NCBI GenBank assembly: GCA_027475525.1
Contig: JAMWFC010000096.1
Location: 62,001 to 126,000 of the forward strand
Reading direction: 5' to 3'
Length of the DNA: 64,000 bases
Origin: Macrolepiota albuminosa
Taxonomy: Eukaryota > Basidiomycota > Agaricomycetes > Agaricales > Agaricaceae
Positions 42,947 through 53,775 of the stretch are shown here, piece after piece (position 1 is the first letter of the stretch; each line of letters begins with the position of its first letter). A program made the translations under genes and the position numbers. A model generated the notes under the pieces. That model was not told the DNA's origin. It did not search any database and was given only the letters and a program-made list of their open reading frames with translations.

Positions 42947-43100
42947 GTGTAGAAAAAGCCCGTTTGAGCTGTAGAGATCATGCGAACAATGAGTGTCCTG
43001 TAGTAAGTGTGTGTAAGTTCTGAGTGTAGAAAAAGCCCGTTTGAGCTGTAGAGATCATGCGAACAATGAGTGTCCTGTAGTAAGTGTGTGTAAGTTCTGA
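42947..43100. repeat. Perfect 77-bp tandem duplication no. 8
   Basis: 42947-43023 equals 43024-43100 at exactly 77 positions, in non-coding DNA. Confidence 0.98.
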
Positions 43101-43575
43101 TTCTGCCATTCAAAAGTATACTCTAAAGGTCTCTGACCTTGCTTTCGCCTTCGCAGCCATGGCTATTCGGTGAGGGCTAGACTTTATCCAATTGGTGTGA
43201 CACTACGGTCACGACATCTACGTGACCGTGAGTAAGTCACGGCCGAAATAATTCAATGATATTTAAACACAGGTATCACAGATCTAGATCAAAACGAGAT
43301 ATCGATGGATAGGTAGATGATCCATATGAAACTTTCATATCTACTGTTGACTGCAGATCAACACTCCGCATTTGAAACGTCGGTCTCAATATGAAACGGC
43401 GGAAAGAAATTGGCTTTTATTCTATTCTAGTCGAATTCCTAACAACTGCAGGTTTGCCTCAGCTTCTAGCTGAACCTTCAGGTTTCGTAAGAACAAGTCA
43501 TGCCCTGCACCGGAATAATTAAAGTTATTCGTTAGAGGTCCTGTCATTGAACGGTTCGTTATCCTTCCCATTCAT
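43101..43575. other. No gene recognised
   Basis: Non-coding as far as can be seen. Confidence 0.4.
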
Positions 43576-43854
43576 ATGCATGGGGATCTCGAAGATTGCA
43601 GCATCTCATCTTCTAGTTCTCAAAGGAATTTTACTTTTGCACCTCGAATCGACCTGAACCTCCCACAGATGTCTACGGCCGACTTCTCAGCCTCTTACAG
43701 CTGGACTAATACAAACTTTTCCGCTCAGGAAACACCGCAACATCAACATTCTTATGTTGGGCTTAGACGTACGGATCAAGGTGAGATATTTGCGAATTGT
43801 TACATCCCAGGCATGAACACTTTGTTCGTCGGAGAAAGTTACCAACGATTTTGA
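43576..43854 (+). CDS. Short hypothetical frame
   Basis: 92 codons from ATG: Ser-rich start (DCSISSSSSQRNFTF), polar middle, and an end YIPGMNTLFVGESYQRF. It has no match I know and could be a chance frame; codon choice is not biased. Confidence 0.25.
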   Translation: MHGDLEDCSISSSSSQRNFTFAPRIDLNLPQMSTADFSASYSWTNTNFSAQETPQHQHSYVGLRRTDQGEIFANCYIPGMNTLFVGESYQRF

Positions 43855-45092
43855 GTTAGATACCTATGTACATCTTTTGCTATTTGGATTATGGTACTCA
43901 AAAGTCAAGGTTTATAGAAGTTAGTCTTGTTCACTGAAGCTCACAGCATGGTGAAGCAGAACTCATCTCATCCAAGGTTCTGCATTATCTGTCAGCCATA
44001 GATGTGCCAATTTCGAGTGGGATGATGGCGATGACGATATTCAAGGCTCGGTATCTTGGTTGATCTCGAAAGCCCATGCTACTGCGAGACCTCATTTGTC
44101 CTTGATAGCATAACGGTAGAGGCGCAGTCCCACCTTCCAAAGCTTGCAGCATCGGTATCCACTTATAGTTATGCTAGCTCAGCTGTGCTGCGGTCAATGT
44201 CAGGTTCGTACTTTGTGCTAACATGGGTAAAGCGGTCATTAGTAACACATTGGTTCGCATGCCCGAGTCGGACAGTATGCTTTTTCGTGATGCTTACGTC
44301 GTGAGGTTTTCAACCTTATAAGGTAGCGACCTCTATGATTCGATTCTACATGCAAAAGCATAGATTCCGTTCGAGAGATCCGCCCATTCTTCAGTACCAT
44401 TACCTCTTGTGCTATATTAAAACATTGCTGCTGGATGGATCCCCACGAGGATGAGTGACTTGTGTCGCTGCGGTTCCCACAGATTATCTGCCATTGATGT
44501 TGATCCCTAAACCGGTAACCTTTCCCTCCACGGATACAATGCTTGTATCGTCTAGTTGATCCTCGCATATCTAATCAATAGATCAAATGAACAGGTTCCA
44601 GGCGAAATATGAACAATGAATCCTGTTGCACCTTGCTGATCAAGACAAGAAGACCGATGAATGATCTCTTGATGTCCGTGCGTTCTGGGACCATAATGGT
44701 GCAATACAGCATCTAAACACCTTAAACATCATAATTGCGCAAACAGATTAAGTAGAGTACTTTTGAAGACCATCCTGTAGTTTAGCACATTGTACATTAT
44801 CGAACAATAACGATGAAAGAGAAAGAGGCTGAATGTTAGTAGAAACTTGGAATAAAAATCAAATACATGTGTTGCGTTTCGCAATATGGGCCAATCGGAG
44901 AAATTGGGGTACTCTACAACTACAAGTTCCAGGCGCGATCCGACATACCGATCACGATATCTGCAAAGGATATCGAGCACCCAGAGAAAAGCAAGGAATG
45001 GGAAGGTGAGTGAGATTGAGCCATTTATACAAGGGAAGCTCATACAAAGTCAGCGTTTTTCAGGTGTTCACGCAAAATACTGTCCCGGACAG
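43855..45092. other. No gene recognised
   Basis: Short frames on both strands, none with a recognisable motif. Confidence 0.4.
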
Positions 45093-45816
45093 CCTGACCA
45101 AAATTACCACTAAGACCGACATCTGAAGTGTAGCATTGAGATGTTGACAGCAATTATGAAAGCAAAATTGGACGCACTGGTCATAAGGGAATTACTTTGG
45201 TCAAATTCGATCTTGTACTCCTGAATTCCGAGAGTTCGGAGTCGTGCACGTACGATATCGTCATCAGTAGGTTCATAATGCTTCGTCGCTATACGTTCGA
45301 GGTCGTCTAGGAAACTGGGGGAATTCGAAATCACGTCACCAATTTTACGCGCCGACAAACAAAGAGAAGACATACAAGCCAGCAGAGTCCTCTAACCGTA
45401 TTCTCCGTTTCGTTAGGACTGCCTTCACCGCTGAGTGCGCTGATATCTTGCCTGCATTCCGCAATCACCTCGGTCGCTTCATCCACAGTCCCACTCTTCT
45501 CCCGCGGATTGTGTTGGCTGTTGCCACTGAGCGCAGCGAGTGGACCCTCGAACACATGCTTCCACCCTCTGACCACAAACTCCTTTGTCTGTCCGACAGG
45601 GTCCTCACCGAGTACACCAACACCGTCGGCCCCGCCTATGACCTCTTCTGTGCCCGCCCCAAGACGGCGCTTCAGGTCAGCCTCAACACGACGAAGTGGT
45701 CCCAGTCGCAGTTTGAGTAGCTCGTGTGTGTGCGTGAGCTGTATGGGCTCTGATACCCACGTGCACATATCAGAATCCGGAGATTCAGGGTCTGTGGATT
45801 CGCATAGAGGTGCCAC
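45093..45816 (-). pseudogene. G-protein alpha subunit-like gene, middle fragment
   Basis: Minus strand: THTHELLKLRLGPLRRVEAD and LKRRLGAGTEEV (about 45680-45735), VVRGWKHVFEGPLAAL, VDEATEVIAECRQDIS, then an 11-nt deletion relative to the other copy that shifts the frame, then after an intron FLDDLERIATKHYEPTDDDI and VRARLRTLGIQEYKIEFDQ. It stops being G-alpha-like at 45093, just before the DVGG motif. 45093-45586 is the inverted near-identical partner of 22912-23416. This copy extends further towards the N-terminus, the other further towards the C-terminus. No P-loop is present. Confidence 0.75.
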
Positions 45817-46714
45817 GTTGGATGTTTCGGCATGGGTTGGAAGTGGGCTTTCAGGATGGAAGTAATACCAATACCCGGGGAGCCTATCGACCTTAAGGAG
45901 TATGATGGACTTTCTGGCCGCTCACCTGTGCCTTTCCGTGTCAGGATGGTCCCTCGTCATGATAGTGTCGCAGAGATCCTATGCATTTAACGCCTAATCC
46001 AGACACCTGAGTTTCCGAATATTATTCCGTCAATCTTACATTGCCTATCTGTTTTACGTATAGTAATGCACTTTGTAATCTTTGTACAAATACATCTACT
46101 GACAATTCCGCCTTCAGAATTGCCTGAATGACCTAAGATGAGTATTGTCTTCGTCTAAAGGAAAAAGACATGGTAAGCTTGTCACGTCCCTTTCCATTCT
46201 TTCTGTGCAATGCGAAATATATCATGATCAGGTGATGGCACTGCACAGCAATGAGTCTTGTTGATTCTTGTGGACAAGCGCTCGCCATCGGAACCGTGGA
46301 AAGCACAGAAGATCAAGCGCCGAGATGACAACGCCTGTGCCAGGTGCAGCACCACCTTTGCTCCTGCTCACAAGTACAACTAAACAAAGGTACTAATTCT
46401 ACATGCATAAACCTCGAGTAGGGAGAGGGAGTCCAAGACCGTAAAATTCCGGAGTCCTCAACACAACTCCCGTAAAACCTCAAGGGGTGATCTGCTTACC
46501 TTCCTTATCCGGGAGCAAAGGAACCGGCTTTATCGACAAAGTTTCATTGCTTAGCTCGAATGGGAATTGATATCAAACTATCGTCGGGTAGCTAACGGTA
46601 TGAGCATCCCGTAACAGAGACTGAGTCACTGTTCTAAACTCCACCGTATTGCACAGCACGACACTTGGAACTTATATAATGGGGAATGGGAAGTAATCAA
46701 TGCGTTCCACCTAG
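45817..46714. other. Intergenic / P450 promoter side
   Basis: No gene. A TATA-like tataatgg lies at about 46674-46681, some 35-40 bp before the P450 start codon. Confidence 0.4.
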
Positions 46715-48677
46715 ATGCAACCTCCTTGTCTCTACATTTTCAGCGGTCTATTTGTTTCCTTGTATATACTCTATCGCTTCTTACGGACTTTGCCGCCCTT
46801 ACCATTCCCACCGGGACCTCATGGATATATTATATCTGGCGTCAAACATCTACTCTGTACTGTAGAACCTTGGAGGCTCTACGATTCCTGGGCTCATGAC
46901 TTCAGAAGTACTACTCTACACCGTTTTCCGGCTTCCATTCTAACATGAACATAACGCTATAGGCCCTATTATCTCTTTCCGGGTGTACAATCGTCGTATC
47001 GTAATCTTGAACGATGTAGCCGCTGTGCATGATCTTCTAGAAAAGCGCGCAAACATTTATTCCGACCGCCCCAGATTCCCCATGCTCCACGATGTTTGTG
47101 ACCGCAGAAAGACGGTTTTCAACGTCTCTTCTCTCGACAGTCGGCACAAAAAATATAGAAAGCTCTTGAAAACGGGATTGAATGCCCGTGTCACACAAGA
47201 ATATTGGCCCTTGTTACAGTCTGAACTAGAAGTCCTTCTTGATGGGTTTGCCGCCGATCCTAAAGAATTCAAAAAACACATTAGAAGATAGTTTCCCTTA
47301 TCGGGACTGGTTATCTAAAACTTACCGTTCTCACAGAAACGCAGCCGCAGTTATTATGAAAATGGCCTTCGGGTATACTGTTACTGAAAACGACCCGTTC
47401 ATCAAGATTACTGAGGACACAGTCAAAATATCTGGCCTGGCAATGGCCCCTGGTAGATGGCTCGTAGATTATTTGCCTATCAGTAAGCTCTTCGTGAGTA
47501 TCACGATGTCTAGACCTCTGATGCAAAGCTACCAGTGCGTTATCTTCCTTCATTCCTCCCTGGTGCGGGATGGAAACGTCAAGGAGAGATCTGGCGAGAA
47601 CAATTGAACGGGCTGTCAGAAGTTCCTCATGAATGGGTCAAGAAGCAGATGGTACGATACACCATTTACACTTAGTTCGTGTCAGCGATAGACGTTTCTT
47701 CAAGGAAACTGGCGATTTTATCGAGTCGTTTACCTCGCGATATCTTCGTCCCAATGGGATTGACATAGTAGATGCTGAGCAGCAAGACATTGTCAAGTGG
47801 TGTGCTGGCGGCTTGTACGCTGGTGCCGGCGATACTGTGCGTTTCCAAATTAAAATTCGCAACTTTTATTGATTTGTTTGATCTGGTAGACGTTCTCTGC
47901 TCTAGTGTCATTCATTATGCTCATGGCGTTATACCCACATATTCAAGATAAAGCTCAAGCCGAGCTTGATGCGTTGGCCGGCAAGGGTCGTGTGCTTCAA
48001 CATTCGGACCTCAACAAGCTTGAATACCTTCCTGCAGTTATGAAAGAGGTACTCAGGTACGCTCCAGTAGCTAATTTAGGTGCGACATTGAAGATTCATC
48101 CACCCGTGACTTGATCTTATTCATGAGTAGCTTTACCTCACGGAGTTACTCAAGATGACGAATACAATGGATACCGTATCCCAAAAGGCGCCACCGTGAT
48201 AGCCAATGTTTGGTAAGTTTTCTCTTTCATCTACTGATAGTGAAGCTCATATGCAAAGGGCAATCCTACATGATCCGGATTTGTATCCCAACCCATATAC
48301 CTTTGATCCGGAGCGGTTTGCCTCTCCTCAATCCTCAAGCAAGTCGCGACAGCCAGATCCTAGGACGTATTCTTTCGGGTTTGGGAGGCGCAGGTGTCCA
48401 GGTACAGCTCTTTTCTAGAGTTGGTCGACAAAATTTGAATCATGATTCTCAGGTATGAACTTGTCCGAAACAACTATGCTCTTTACGATGGCCGGAATTC
48501 TCTCGAAGTTCGACATCTCTCTACCAACTGGAAATACTCTTCCCACTTTATGCTTCACTGATGGGACCACAAGGTGATTGATGAGGGATTTTTGTTGTTC
48601 TTAAGTGCTTATGCCTCCATTCTAGTCATATAGAACCATTCGATGTTACAATTTCTTCACGCGACTCAAGCGCTTAA
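46715..48677 (+). CDS. Cytochrome P450 monooxygenase
   Basis: Nine to ten exons from ATG 46715 to TAA 48675-48677. The N-terminus is a membrane anchor (LYIFSGLFVSLYILYRFL) followed by the Pro-rich hinge PPLPFPPGPHG. Landmarks: I helix AGAGDT (about 47820-47838), ExxR in KEVLRYAP (about 48047), PERF (FDPERF, about 48304-48321), and the haem-binding loop FGFGRRRCPG (about 48373-48402) with its Cys ligand. Overall layout and length (about 500 residues) are those of fungal CYP64-type enzymes, which oxidise hydrophobic secondary metabolites in the ER membrane; the substrate is unknown. Introns are 50-60 nt with GT-AG ends, except one: after KEFKKHIRR the expected donor at 47288 is AT instead of GT, and the nearest GT (47291) gives a stop. 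A donor at 47246 would keep phase but skip 14 conserved residues. The enzyme may therefore be impaired. Confidence 0.9.
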
Positions 48678-49168
48678 TTAGATTTGGGCCACCTGCAAAT
48701 GAATCTTCTGATATATTGAGCCCTTGACTATTATTTTTCCTGCTCTTATCCAGGAAGTATAGATCATACACGTATCTTATTATATAGCAGACCTTTAGTG
48801 TAGGTTAGAAATTGATATTACAAACATACAATTTAACGAAGTAATTTCTCGTAACGTCTTTCGCACTCGACGATCGCTTGCTAGCAACTACCAATAAACT
48901 GGGGACAGTGTCCACCGGACGATATGGAAAGAGATATTCGAAATTTCGAACGTTCACCAACCCATCTTCAGAACGAACTTAGATTCGTTCAGATGAGGCT
49001 GTTCAATTTCTGCAGATACACAATAACTTTTATATCTTGCACGTGCATGCCAGCTGATACCTAAACAACAGAGTCAAACACCTACCTGAAATCAGCGTTC
49101 ATCTTGCATGGTTCGTTGTCCATAAAGCGTTCAACGACTTCCTTGTAACCTCACGAATGTAACGACAG
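48678..49168. other. Intergenic
   Basis: AT-rich 3' flank of the P450 gene; no gene seen. Confidence 0.4.
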
Positions 49169-49447
49169 TCTACGAGTACGACTGTACCAGCAAGCACATC
49201 GTTTGTATCTCATCCAAATGCTCAAACCGTGCCAAATAATTCGTCATCATCATCTGTTATGCCACCAGAGCTTGAAGCACAACTCGCGATGCTCTCATCT
49301 CACCGCTCGGTACTTGGCTACATGCTGATATCAAGGGGACATCCAGCGAGTATCATTCGACACTCGGGAGTCATTTTCGAGGGCGAGCAAGGGCGGAAGT
49401 ACGCGACAGTGGAAGCGACGGATGTTACCAGTGTGATTACATATTAA
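49169..49447 (+). pseudogene. Roadblock/LC7 dynein light chain, truncated
   Basis: PPELEAQLAMLSSHRSVLGY followed by MLISRGHPASIIRHSGVIFE and GEQGRKYA is the first half of the Roadblock/LC7 fold (helix, two strands with IIRHSG). After KYATV the sequence turns into unrelated residues and stops at 49447. Intact proteins of this family are about 100-130 residues and dimerise on dynein; here the second half is missing. The piece starts after an in-frame stop with an acceptor-like cag at 49166-49168, so a first exon may lie upstream. Confidence 0.6.
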
Positions 49448-49583
49448 ACTAGAAACGATTGGCAGGGGCTGCGACACCGCCACAGGAAGGAAGATATGTA
49501 GTTGAGACTCCGCGCTGTGCCTTGTGTTGATCAGGCACGTGTTTTGTTTTTGTGTTTTTTTTTTTTTTTGCAGATGCGGATTC

Positions 49584-51130
49584 ATGGCGCACAGATCGCC
49601 TGAACCTGGCACAGGCACCTCGACAGCCGCGACTGACCAGGCGCAGGCCCCAAAGCACCACCGCCCAAAGACTTTTCAGTGTCGTGGCTATGGTGACTGC
49701 CACATGGTCTTTTTCCGCATTGAGCACCTTGTCCGTCACATCCGGTATGTTGCTGCTGCCCCACCTATGCCCCGCTAACAAACAACAGCATACACACGGG
49801 CGAGCGTCCCTTTACCTGCCATTGCTTCAGGCGGTTCTCCCGCCTCGACAATCTACGTACACACATGGTGAAAATCCACCCCAACAAGCACGACCAGAAT
49901 AAGCGCTGGATGCACGATCTCATTAATCTCCAGGCAACCATGGCTGCTGCCATCAAACTCTCTGCACGCACTCACCGCCTGCCCGCCCTAGCCCCGTCAC
50001 TCCCCGCCCCAGCCCACGTCCCGTACGAGCTCCACCCCACCGTGGACAACCCAAAGTTCTTTTTTGCTGCCCCCAGTTCCCGTCCCACCCTTCCCCCGCT
50101 GTCCTCCATCTTCCAGCAGCAGCCCACCTTTCCCCGCACAGCCACTGCTCCTCGCCTGCCCTCGTCCTCTGGCGTGTTTTATCCCACAAAGGAGCAACCC
50201 CCTTCCGAGCCGCCCCCCGGCAACTCGTCATCTAACTCGCCGCCCTCCAACCCCGACAAGCGTGCTTTCCAGCTCGCTGACTACAGCACCCCCCAGCAGC
50301 CCCCAAACCACCCCGCACAGCCCGACTACAACTATGGCTCCGAGTCCAGGCCCAGGTCTCGTCGTCTCAGCATCATGGAGCTCTGCAACGAAGCCACCGA
50401 GCTTTTCGACGACGCCTTCATTGTCAACGGCGAGCGTTCCAGCAACAACACCCCACTCGCACTCGGCACCATGTCCATCAGCGGCCCACAGAGGCACACT
50501 ACTCTCTCGAGTGCCAGTGGAAGGAGTGATGAGGGACATGCAAGGAGTCGTGGCGAGATTCATGGTAGAACTGGTGATGATGCCAGGATCAACGACGCTC
50601 ATGGCAGGATCAGTCCCCCATCACGCTCTCTCACACCCTGCGGCATCTCGTACCCCCCGCCCCCTCGTCCACACTCTACCACCCTTTCCGTCTCGTCCAC
50701 GGCCTCCAATTCTCCGCCTGTACCAGCTGGCTACTCTGCCTCGCAGCCCCAGACACACTTTGCCTATCCCCCGCCTCCGCCTCAGCCCCAGCCCCAACAC
50801 CCCCACCATCATCCACACCCGCAACCACACACCCCGTACGCCCTCGTCGGCGCCATGCCGTCCCTCCACCACCAGCAGTACATGCCCTCGCCTGCCGTGA
50901 CCTCTGCAATGTCGTACTACTCGTCTCGCTCCTCTTCGTTCCCCCCAAGGAGCCCTGGACACGTCGGTGCTCATGCCCATGGCCATGGTCATCTCGCACA
51001 TCAGCAGGCACAGGCGTACCACGCTCTGCAGGCCCAGCAGGGTGCTGCCGCTGCTTACTCGCATCATCACCAGCCACACCATACTGGATATCCGTCGACC
51101 TATGAGTATGGCCAGGGCTATAACACCTAG
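49584..51130 (+). CDS. C2H2 zinc-finger transcription factor
   Basis: Exon 1 49584-49742 ([14 protein letters not shown]...), a 45-nt intron, exon 2 from 49788 to TAG 51128-51130. Two fingers span the intron: [31 protein letters not shown], then [23 protein letters not shown]. The linker TGERP is canonical, so paired DNA binding is likely. In the second finger the two Cys are separated by one residue (C-H-C) instead of two. The rest is low complexity: Pro, Ser, His and Gln-rich stretches ([13 protein letters not shown]) and a Ser/Arg-rich part ([19 protein letters not shown]) that resembles a possible phosphorylation or binding site. Such proteins act in the nucleus; target genes cannot be inferred. 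The start is the first ATG in frame after a T-rich stretch and an acceptor-like ttgcag, so an earlier exon is possible. Confidence 0.8.
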
Positions 51131-51183
51131 ACCCTCTTGTGTGTTTTTTTGTCTTTTTATTCCAGTTTTGTGGATCTATGTAT

Positions 51184-51365
51184 ACCGGACTCATTTATTC
51201 TGCGAGTCATCATTCTTGGTTGTGTCTTTTTTGGTCTTTTTATTTCTGGTTTTGTACATATATGTATATCGGACTCGTTTATTCTGCGAGTCGTCATTCT
51301 TGGTTGTGTCTTTTTTGGTCTTTTTATTTCTGGTTTTGTACATATATGTATATCGGACTCGTTTA
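51184..51365 (+). repeat. 84-bp imperfect tandem repeat in a 3' UTR
   Basis: Two full units and a partial third of period 84 (tcattcttggttgtgtcttt at about 51210 and 51294; tatatcggactcgtttat at about 51265 and 51349). Units differ at a few bases, so this is a natural repeat, unlike the exact 77-bp ones. It follows directly on the C2H2 gene and likely lies in its 3' untranslated region. Confidence 0.85.
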
Positions 51366-51370
51366 TGTTG

Positions 51371-52113
51371 CTTTGCCCCTCAAACCTTTTTATGAAGATC
51401 CACGCGAGAAAAGCTTGTAAATAGATACCCTCAATTGTTATTTTGAGCAAAACCTTTGACGATCATGTTCGTTTTTTTTTACCATGCTGTTCTCCACTAC
51501 TCACTCAGAGTACTATAGCGGCTAAAGAACAGGGTGCCCCTGTTTCCCAGGAGCGAACAGCAAGCCAGCAGTAAGTGATCAGAGATTTGTCACACATGTT
51601 GAGTTTGTCCTTGTTTTTTCACATCCTCGTCCTCTTTCAACAGCACAGCAGCCCAGTCCATAGTTCTCGCTACGCCACAGCATGGAGAGAAGAAAGATCG
51701 AGATTCAGCCTATCACGGTGAGTTGCAATCACCATACATCTCTTCGTTTCCCTCTCAGAGAAGCAAGAAATTCTTTGTGTACCCTATTCCAATCCCTCTT
51801 CCGTCTAGCATCCTACTAAGAACTCCTTTACAGAACGAACGAAATCGTTCGGTGACCTTTTTTGAAAGTATGTTAGCCCCCTGCCTACAAGAAGAAAGCT
51901 ATTTTTGACCCAGTCTTGGCACGCCTCTTTTTATATCCTTTTTCGTCCCAGCGAAATTGATTGCGGAGGTTCGTCGATTTTTTATCCTGCATTGTCGTTG
52001 TGCAGCAATGCTCTGCCATAGGCTGAGCCTAAGCATAGACGTTCATACTCCAATGAACGTTCTGTACCCGACCGCTCCAGGTCCAGCGTACCACTGTCGA
52101 GTTTCCCGCTTTC
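51371..52113. other. No gene recognised
   Basis: Short frames only; a few GT-AG-like borders but no family resemblance. Confidence 0.4.
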
Positions 52114-52640
52114 TCAATATGATACACAGCATCTAGCGACCGATTGAATCCTGCATACGACCGACCATACCAAGACCAACTTCAGAACTCCATACATTGC
52201 CTCCATGAACCGATCTACATGTATCCCCCACACCCTTCCTTGCGCCGTTCCTCCGATGCTAGCCACCTCCCGAACTTGTAGGGAACCAGATGTGGATTGA
52301 CCATTATCCGGATTGCCGCCGTGGTCCGAGTTGGTGTAGGCAACACAAGGGGACAATGCAGAGCTGGCTGAGTATCCGATTCTGTAATCTAGGGTACCCC
52401 AAATATACCGCATGAGAAGCTTGACCGCCTGCCAGTGCTTGGGTCCGGGACAGGAACTGAACCGGCATAAGACGCCGACAACGTACGCGATATCAGGGCG
52501 CGTACACATGGCAAGGTCAAATGCAACCAACAAATAGACTGACCAACCCCACGATTCTCCAAATAAGATATAAGATGTAATAGAAATACAAGTACCTTCA
52601 TCGCTGACCATTAATACTGGTGACTTGCAGTCGGTACCTC
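52114..52640 (-). pseudogene. Ty1/copia pol fragment (end of RT, start of RNase H)
   Basis: Minus-strand frame contains CTRPDIAYVVGVLCRFSSCP, GPKHWQAVKLLMRYIWGTLDYR and YTNSDHGGNPDNGQSTSG. These are the conserved blocks after the RT core (RPDI-YAV...L-RF...HW-A-KR--RYL-GT) and the RNase H DADWAG-like site (here NSDHGG) of Ty1/copia polyproteins. The piece is short, is fused to other sequence on both sides, and has no LTR next to it. Confidence 0.85.
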
Positions 52641-53775
52641 CACTCCGGAAAGCGTTGCTCACACTTTTTTTTAATCCACTGACGGTGAGCTTTCCTAGCG
52701 TTCAAACGCAATTCGACGTGCGTCAACTGCTGGAGGCGCCCTAGGACTCGCACAAGCTTCGGCCAGTTGATGCCATTATCTGTATCTAATCCGAGTTTAT
52801 CACTCGGGATCAGCCAGAAACTGAAGGTAATTCGCTCCACGGAGTCAGGGAGTTCGATTAGAATCGCTATGACCCAATCGAAGGAGAGTTGTCTGGAATC
52901 CATACAACCGGCGCCGTGGATTGGATCTACGAGGTCAGTAAAGTGAATCGACTTCAGATTGATATTTTTCTTCGATGCAAAGCTTCGCATAGTGCATCCT
53001 GCCGTAATTGATAGTAAGCATTTTGATATACAGCATGAAGAATAGACCTCGTCACTCACTCAGTTCATTTTTGGCAGAGAACAAAGGGACGAGCCCACAG
53101 ACGTCAAGAGGTCTCCAACCACGCGTTCATCCCTCATGGCAACATCTTCGAGGATCATCTCCTCTACTTTTCCCTCTATTGTCCCTTTCGATATCAATGT
53201 CGTCAATTTTGGGACCACTGGCATGCTATTCGCTCCCAAGTGAATTTTTCGTAGGTGCTTAAGCACATTGCCTTTGCGCACAGTCTGTTCGATATCAAAG
53301 CAATTCGTCATAATACATTCTTCAGTTGCAAACATTCGAGTTTGCGGAATCGCTGCAGGAGAGCTACAAAGCCTGAATAGTCGATTCGGCATGATTCGAG
53401 CCTAAGGTATGTCACGCGAGAGCCGCTGAACCAGTGTGCGTCTGGCATGAAGTGCCAATATAACAGAGTAAGATGGGTTAGACTCCACAAGGATGCGAGT
53501 GCTGGGAGATTGTGCTGCTGCTCTGAAGCACGCTGATATCGCAGAGAGAGGGAGTGAATATTGGTGTGAAAGTGGGAGACAGGCCTAGCAACATGACATA
53601 GAAAGTTATCTAGGGATTTTTGCGGAAGGGAGAGGTCAAGGTTTACGGAACGGAAGAGGTGATGTCGACTCCTCGCCTGCCAAGCTTTGCACACGAGGTT
53701 ACAAGCTTTCAAGGCACAGATGTCAGTGTCAAGGTAATCAATAATAATGTCAGTGAGCTCGATGGGGAGGACCTG
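52598..53775 (-). pseudogene. F-box protein, 3' end joined to copia sequence
   Basis: Minus strand from 53775: VLPIELTDIIIDYLDTDICA then LKACNLVCKAWQARSRHHLF is an F-box of the type common in Agaricomycetes, where large families bind SKP1 and recruit targets for ubiquitination. Leu-rich parts follow (THLTLLYWHF, VTYLRLESCRI, LRKIHLGANSM, VEEMILEDVAM), then after an intron near 53000-53060 a helical C-terminal part (RVLGRLQQLTHVELRLNARK). The frame upstream of VLPIEL has a stop (TAA) three codons before, and the nearest ATG (in acaatgtcctaa) is out of frame, so the start is damaged or in another exon. The end, at 52598, overlaps the copia fragment. Confidence 0.6.

Noticed and set aside
22912..45816. 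Inverted G-alpha copies as arms of one giant transposon
   Set aside because: They are coding exons with introns, extend in opposite directions into different gene parts, and enclose ordinary single-copy-type genes and a scaffold gap.
51184..51365. Counting the 84-bp repeat with the 77-bp duplications
   Set aside because: Its period differs and its units carry mismatches, so it has a different origin.
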